DNA of 64,000 bases from Anarhynchus alexandrinus (Eukaryota > Chordata > Aves > Charadriiformes > Charadriidae): assembly GCA_008711295.1 (NCBI GenBank), contig VUYV01000017.1:173303-237302 (forward strand), in the 5' to 3' direction. The position numbers were made by a program, and so were the translations under genes. Shown piece after piece: positions 58,781-64,000 of the stretch. Each line of letters starts with the position of its first letter. The first letter of the stretch is position 1. Under the pieces are notes generated by a model. It had not been told where the DNA came from. It worked only from the letters and a program-made list of their open reading frames with translations, and did not search any database.

Positions 58781-59785
58781 CATTTCCTTTTTTTTTCCTC
58801 CGTTGTCACTGATTAAAGGATGCTTATGCATCTGCACTTATGTCATCCTAAAAATGGGTAATGAATTTCATATCCTCCTTCAAGGTTGCAGAGAGGAAAA
58901 TCTGATACCTCAGGTCAAGCCACCATAAACAAGCAAACCAAAACAGGCCAAACTATTATATCTTCACTTTACTTTGAGAATCTTCAGCGTAGCGTGTGAT
59001 CTTTCAATTTTGTGTTATGACCAGGAGGTGGCACTAACAAAATCTGTTTTCATACAGAGAGATGCATGCTTCAGCCACCTTTTTCTAGGGAAAATTTGGA
59101 ATAAAAGTCCAGTTGAAATCTGAAAGTTCTGGAAGTTTTGTACCTGAAAATTCTTGAAAACTGCATTGAGGCCACCTCTCCCCCTGAGTGAAGTAAGATT
59201 TGAGTATTTTGATGTTAATGTGGGTAAGTCACTTAAATGCGCTGCGCTTTTCATTGCCAAAACTCGTGTAAGTTATTTTTACAATTATACAGTGCTTTGA
59301 GATCTCCACCTGAAGTGCAATTTATTGATCTCACACACAAAATTGATTTCAGCATGTGTGCCTACAGAGAGAGAACAGGTTGTTTGTGCCTTTTCATGGA
59401 GGAGCAGGGGGTCAAAAAGCAGCCTGATGCACAGTTAAACACACATAGATGATTGCAAATGCTGAATTCTGCAGATGGATATGGCTTTTTTTTTAATATT
59501 ACTGTTGTGTTCTTCTTGAACTATATTGCCTTTCCTAGCAGTGCTGTAACATGATCTTCACCATGGTATTGTGTTCCTTCATTTGGTCCCTACTGCTGCA
59601 GACCTGTTTGACGGTGGTGAACAGAAAGCATACCTACTGCTTGCTTTGGTTTACCTGCGCTTTCTCCTACACCTCACCCACAGAAAACAATGAGAAGGAA
59701 AGCGTCTTTTCTGACATTTGTTCTGTACACAAAGTGCAAAAATGGTCTTTCATTTACTTTCAGCGTTCTCACACAGTTGTAAATA
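58781..59785. other. Intronic stretch without recognised features
   Basis: No exon, RNA gene or repeat that I can name. Confidence 0.45.
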
Positions 59786-59878
59786 CCTGGAATAGTCCTG
59801 TAAGGAGCAGGGAGTTGGACTCAGTGATCCTTATGGGTCCCTTCCAACTTGACATATGCTGTGATTCTACGATTCTGT
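59786..59878 (+). mobile_element. Short CR1 LINE 3' end, plus orientation
   Basis: GGAGTTGGACTCAGTGATCC, GGGTCCCTTCCAAC and the tail TGTGATTCTACGATTCTGTAA identify the last 90 or so bases of a CR1 element. Confidence 0.9.
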
Positions 59879-61473
59879 AACTCCTGTGTGAATAAAAGCA
59901 GGAATTGTCTGCATCATTGAGATTTTTTTTCTTTTCTATTTTACTTATGGCTGGTCTTTATGAAGCTGAATTTGATAATTAGTTCTGTCTCAGAGTTCAA
60001 GGGAGCTAGGGGAATTAGTACAATTTATTAAAAGGACCGTGCTTACGTGCTTGAACTTTGGCTTACACTTTAAGACAGTTTATTGTCCAAGCTATCTGAC
60101 CTGTTTCTGACTGCGTTATAAATAGCGTGCATGTGTTCCTTTGTCAGTGTTTCTGTACCACTTATTTCATCTCAGGTCAGTTCGGTGTTTGCAAGCGTTG
60201 TGTGTTACCTTATACTTAATGTGTCCTTCACTTCTAGTTGTAAGAGTGTAGATCATCTTTTCAGCAGACTTGAGGTAGCAGATCAATATGTGTTGGGTGC
60301 AGCAGATGGGGAATTGGGCAGGGAACGCGGAGATGCGGATGTAAAAACATGGCTCAGTTGATGCTGTTGTCAAAACATTCACATCAGCATGGCAGAATTT
60401 TATTTTGGTCTCTGCTATGGTATTTGCTGCTGGAACTTCTTGAACTATTGTGTTCCATTTTAGCTCTAGGTCCCCCTGTTCTCACTCTCCTCATTTGTCT
60501 CTCTTTTCTGTTTGGGTTCATGGTGAAGAGTTTATTTATTTTATGTTTGCCCAGTGACAGACACAACCACTGTTGCAGCCTCTGGGCATTACTGCAATGC
60601 AAGTCACAATGACAGTGATGAAAATACAATACGTAGTGATGGGTGTGATCTAAGTGTCTACAGTGAATAAGTAAATGGGGCTTTTATTCTCTCTTGAACA
60701 AAGAAAAATATTTTAAATGTGATGTTAATTGTAAGATACCAGAACAAATGCCATTAAATGCTTATTGTAGTCTTTTAAACTGTATTAATATGAACTGCAG
60801 CAGCCAAGTGTGTTTTTTATCCTTTATCTTCCATGGTAAACTTCTTGGGTAAACAGAACTATGGCAAAACAGTCATTTACTGCTGTGACTTTATCAGTGA
60901 AACTTGTTTGATGGTAAAGTGGTAGAACTTCTGTATTTCAGCAAAGAAACATCTTCAGTTCTGGTGGCTCTGGGTGAGTTTTTGATCTCCTAATTTATTG
61001 TTGACAGTTGATCTTGCAAAACCAGTGGACACTTTCTGCTCATTGTCTTAAAACAAAAATCTAGATTACTCATAAAGGAGGGAAAATTTTGAGACTGGTT
61101 GAACAGCTTGAGAAGTTTGTTGTCTGCGTTTAACCATCATATTTATGGGGCTAAGTCAAATATTGCCATTTTGTACCCATGTTTGTGAAATTCCGCAGGT
61201 GGCAAGCATGCCCTTCAGCTGTTTTGTGGCCCAGTGTTCCAGAGAGATTTAAGAGGTAGGACTAGTAGTGTTGGGGTGTCAGAGGGCTACCTTTGCTGCT
61301 GAGATGTTTCTAGGAGCTGGAAATCAGATCCACAGTCCCCCCAGAATGGGAAGGGGATATAAGGAACACGTCTCACATCATGTGGGGCAGGAGGAGGGAA
61401 TAAGCTTTTTGTTTCTCTGAGCCCTTTCCCTCGGTCTCTTGATGCAGGATACAGCTGATCTTAGGCTCTTGTG

Positions 61474-61519
61474 AAAACAAAACAAAACAAAACAAAACAA
61501 AACAAAACAAAACAAAAAA
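61474..61519. repeat. (AAAAC)n microsatellite
   Basis: About nine units of AAAAC. Confidence 0.95.
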
Positions 61520-61627
61520 TGTGTCCAGGCAATATTCTCCAGCTGTGGCTCTAAACAGATGAAATGGATCATTTCCTTGTAGTAAAAATCTCAGTTCGTT
61601 GAGGTTTTGTATGGTTTTATATGAGGT

Positions 61628-61680
61628 TATGTGTATATATATATTATATATCCATATATATAAATATGGATATATTTATC
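61628..61680. repeat. (TA)n-rich low-complexity tract
   Basis: TGTATATATATATTATATAT-type sequence containing a partly palindromic ATATCCATATATATAAATATGGATAT stretch in separate pieces. Confidence 0.85.
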
Positions 61681-63678
61681 TACAGATACACTGCAGCTGA
61701 TAAAATCAGTGGTTTGAGTGGTTTTCCCTGGGTTGTATAGAGAAAACTATCCCTTATTTAATCTAACCATTTGACACATTAATAGGCGGAAAGAGAATAT
61801 GGTTCACTTTTGCTACTCCTGTCTTTTCACCAAAAAAAGGCTTTTTAGAAGCCCTTATGACACGGTGATCAGAAAAGAGGTATTTCTTTCTGGAGCAATA
61901 ACCCTGTTCTGTTGTGGAAGTTGTTCCATTCAACTCCTATCACGAATTTTGTTGTCTGCTCAGGAAGTACCAGTATTTGGACAGTTAGGACATCAGCAAT
62001 TGCTTTGCTAATTGAGTATCTTAGACTTATCATTTAAATTTCAATTACTGACTAACTGAATGAGAGCACTGCAGTAGGCTTCTTCTGACAGGATATTTTA
62101 AATTGCATAAATTGCCAGTTGTTGCAGTTGATTATCCTACTTGCTCTATAACAAGGCTGTACATTTGTACACACGACATTTCTAGCGGCTGACCTTCAGG
62201 ACTAAACAGTTACTGAGATGCTTTTAAAAAAATGAAAAAAGTTTGCATCTTTGATTGGTCACTCTTGCAACTGGGTTCACTGATCTAGTCCTGTGGTTTT
62301 GAACTTACTGACTTCCTACATCTGCATCCAGAAATATCCCTAAAATGTGGTAAAATTTAAGTTGGGAGCTGGGTTTCAGATGAAAACTATTCTTGTGCAA
62401 ACCTACAGCTGTTTGCTTGCAAACTACATTCGGATTATGTGTGTGCCAGCATGTGACTGATTAAAATATCATATACAGGTGTAACTTCAGCATGGCACAT
62501 GTGTATTTTTATATGCAGGTATTGTTTCACAATACAAACACACAGTTTGGATACTTGAGCATTTGTTTGTTCTTTTTTTGGAAGCACGTGCCTGGAGTTC
62601 TGTAAAATTTCACCTTAAAATTGGACATCTTCTTTGGGCCTCTGTATGAGCGACTGAAAATAGAAGAGGGCTGGTATGTGTGAGAAGCGTACCACCAGTC
62701 AGTCACTGTAGCTCTGGCTCTCGTGACAGTAACAAATGTTTGTTGAGAAGAAGCATACAAGCATGCGTACTACTAGCACTGATACTGGTTTAAGGGACTC
62801 TATCTGTCTGGTACAGACCTGCCGACTTTTATCTTCCTATATAAGGGCTTTCAAATGAGAAGAGAATCTGTCTACAGTGGATTATTATGCTTTCATGAGC
62901 AGAGACCACCGTCTCTTCAGGTTTGCCAGTTTAACCATGAGTCTGATGTTTTGCTTGAGGACAGCACCGAGCAGAGAGGTGAGCAGAAGAGACATGCCTT
63001 CCACAGCTTTCATTCCCTTGTAAAAGCTCTGGAAAGAATTTTGCCATGACAGGTTGCCTTGCAGGTGTTCACACCTGGATGGTGTCCAAGGGGACATTTC
63101 CAGGGCATGAGTCTCCTGTTGGTGCTTGGAGTGGGTGAACTTCAGCCAGTGAGAAGAACTGGTGTCCTGGCTGAGCCCTGGTAGCTGTGTGCAACAGTGA
63201 GGAAACTTCTGTTTTCCTCACTGCACTTTCCCCTTGAAAATGTGTCCAAAAGCCTCATGAATTTAGTTCCCTGAAACACCAAATCTTGCTCCAGCCAAAT
63301 TCCTATGGCAATCAGTGGTGTACTCAGAACCTCATATTTGGGCTCTAATAAAGGATTACCTTACACATTGATGTAACTCTTGTCTGCCTGGTCAGAATTA
63401 TTTTGCAGAGCTTCCCACTTCTTTAAGGGCAGATCAATAGGATAAAATGTTTTCATTCAGAAGGCATTCCTTTGTGTTCAGGAAAGGCTGCTTTGACTGA
63501 CTTTGCCTTAGTACTATTTATTTTTTAATGAAATGAAGCCTTAAAAAAATATATATTTTTATTGGAGTTAATATGAAGAAGAAAAGCTATTTGAACAATG
63601 GTGAGTGGATGCAGTACTTTATAAGTACATGCTTTTCCATTTTCACTTCCTTGCAGTGACTGCCCCTTTTTTTTCAAA

Positions 63679-63710
63679 TAAAAAAAAAAAAGAGAGAGAG
63701 AGAGAGAGAA
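63679..63710. repeat. Poly-A followed by (GA)n microsatellite
   Basis: An A run directly followed by about nine GA units. Confidence 0.9.
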
Positions 63711-64000
63711 GGCAGTGGAGGTGCTTGACCCTTCCTGTATCTCATCTGCAGGGAAATAAACTCCATCAGACGAAAATCTGTTTCTCTCTAAAGAAGCTAT
63801 ATTTGGGTCTCCGACAGAGCAGTGGGATAATGCTCTTTCCCTGCAGTCTCGTGGAGCTGGTATTGTTTCATCTGCAGGAGAATCCAGGCTCTTCTGCTTT
63901 TGCAAAAAAATAATTTGGGTGATTCCTACTTTGTATTTGGTAAAAAATCCTTTATAGAATCGAAATTTGAAGAATTAATTGCTAAAATACTTGACAGTAG

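Larger units (their letters stand above)
59879..64000. other. GLIS3: GLIS3 intron 2, last part in window
   Basis: AT-rich sequence with simple repeats but no exon that I can support. The intron continues past the window edge. Confidence 0.5.

Noticed and set aside
1..64000. SLC1A1 exons, tRNA or rRNA genes, CRISPR arrays, defence systems
   Set aside because: SLC1A1 was expected on the minus strand upstream of GLIS3 but no exon of it was seen. Nothing resembling the other classes was found, in keeping with a vertebrate nuclear sequence.

Overview
This window is vertebrate, almost certainly avian, nuclear DNA. It is rich in CR1 LINE fragments, several ending in the CR1 3' tail (repeats of ATTCTATG / CATAGAAT type), it carries avian-style LTRs, and its genes are split into short exons. 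The only gene that can be named with confidence is GLIS3 on the + strand. Its first coding exon (51852-52236) encodes the N terminus of the long isoform and matches the human protein as I remember it in residue pattern and exon phase. A 5'UTR segment with a clear acceptor precedes it, and a CpG island (45465-46000) about 5.8 kb upstream, directly after a 481-base assembly gap, is the likely promoter and non-coding first exon. No later GLIS3 exon known to me is present, so 52237-64000 is intron 2. In chicken GLIS3 is, from memory, on the Z chromosome, so this contig may be Z-linked (inference).

Layout: 1-935 CR1 pol fragment (+); 1567-1850 CR1 3' end (-); 3420-4880 decayed duplicate of part of a SUN-domain gene, split by a minus-strand LTR; 5000-10970 a SUN-domain-like gene on the minus strand, with an apparently intact SUN exon at 6620-6781, a coiled-coil exon at 9590-9665, membrane-segment exons at 10631-10970 and an LTR at 7525-8203; 10975-19310 AT-rich intergenic; 19316-22170 a chimeric CR1 (-) whose ORF1 esterase remnant and ORF2 remnant are separated by an LTR tail; 24427-26366 a 5' LTR, tRNA-Lys-type primer-binding site and broken gag-like region of an endogenous retrovirus; 26681-27649 CR1 (-); 28735-31060 a cluster of three CR1 pieces; 32757-34170 two CR1 pieces (+); 37030-38514 CR1 (+); 38520-44820 intergenic with small repeats; 44861-44983 poly-C and then the gap; 45465-51754 GLIS3 promoter and intron 1; 51755-52236 GLIS3 exon 2; 52237-64000 GLIS3 intron 2, with two small CR1 pieces and one exon-like open segment (58482-58780) whose phase matches the GLIS3 exon-2 donor.

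The most unusual content is the tandemly duplicated SUN-domain gene (LINC-complex type, nuclear envelope, often spermatid-specific in the family) upstream of GLIS3, which I did not expect from the human order at 9p24. One copy keeps phase-compatible exons over its N-terminal half; the other is clearly broken. No bacterial-type systems, CRISPR arrays, rRNA or tRNA genes were seen.
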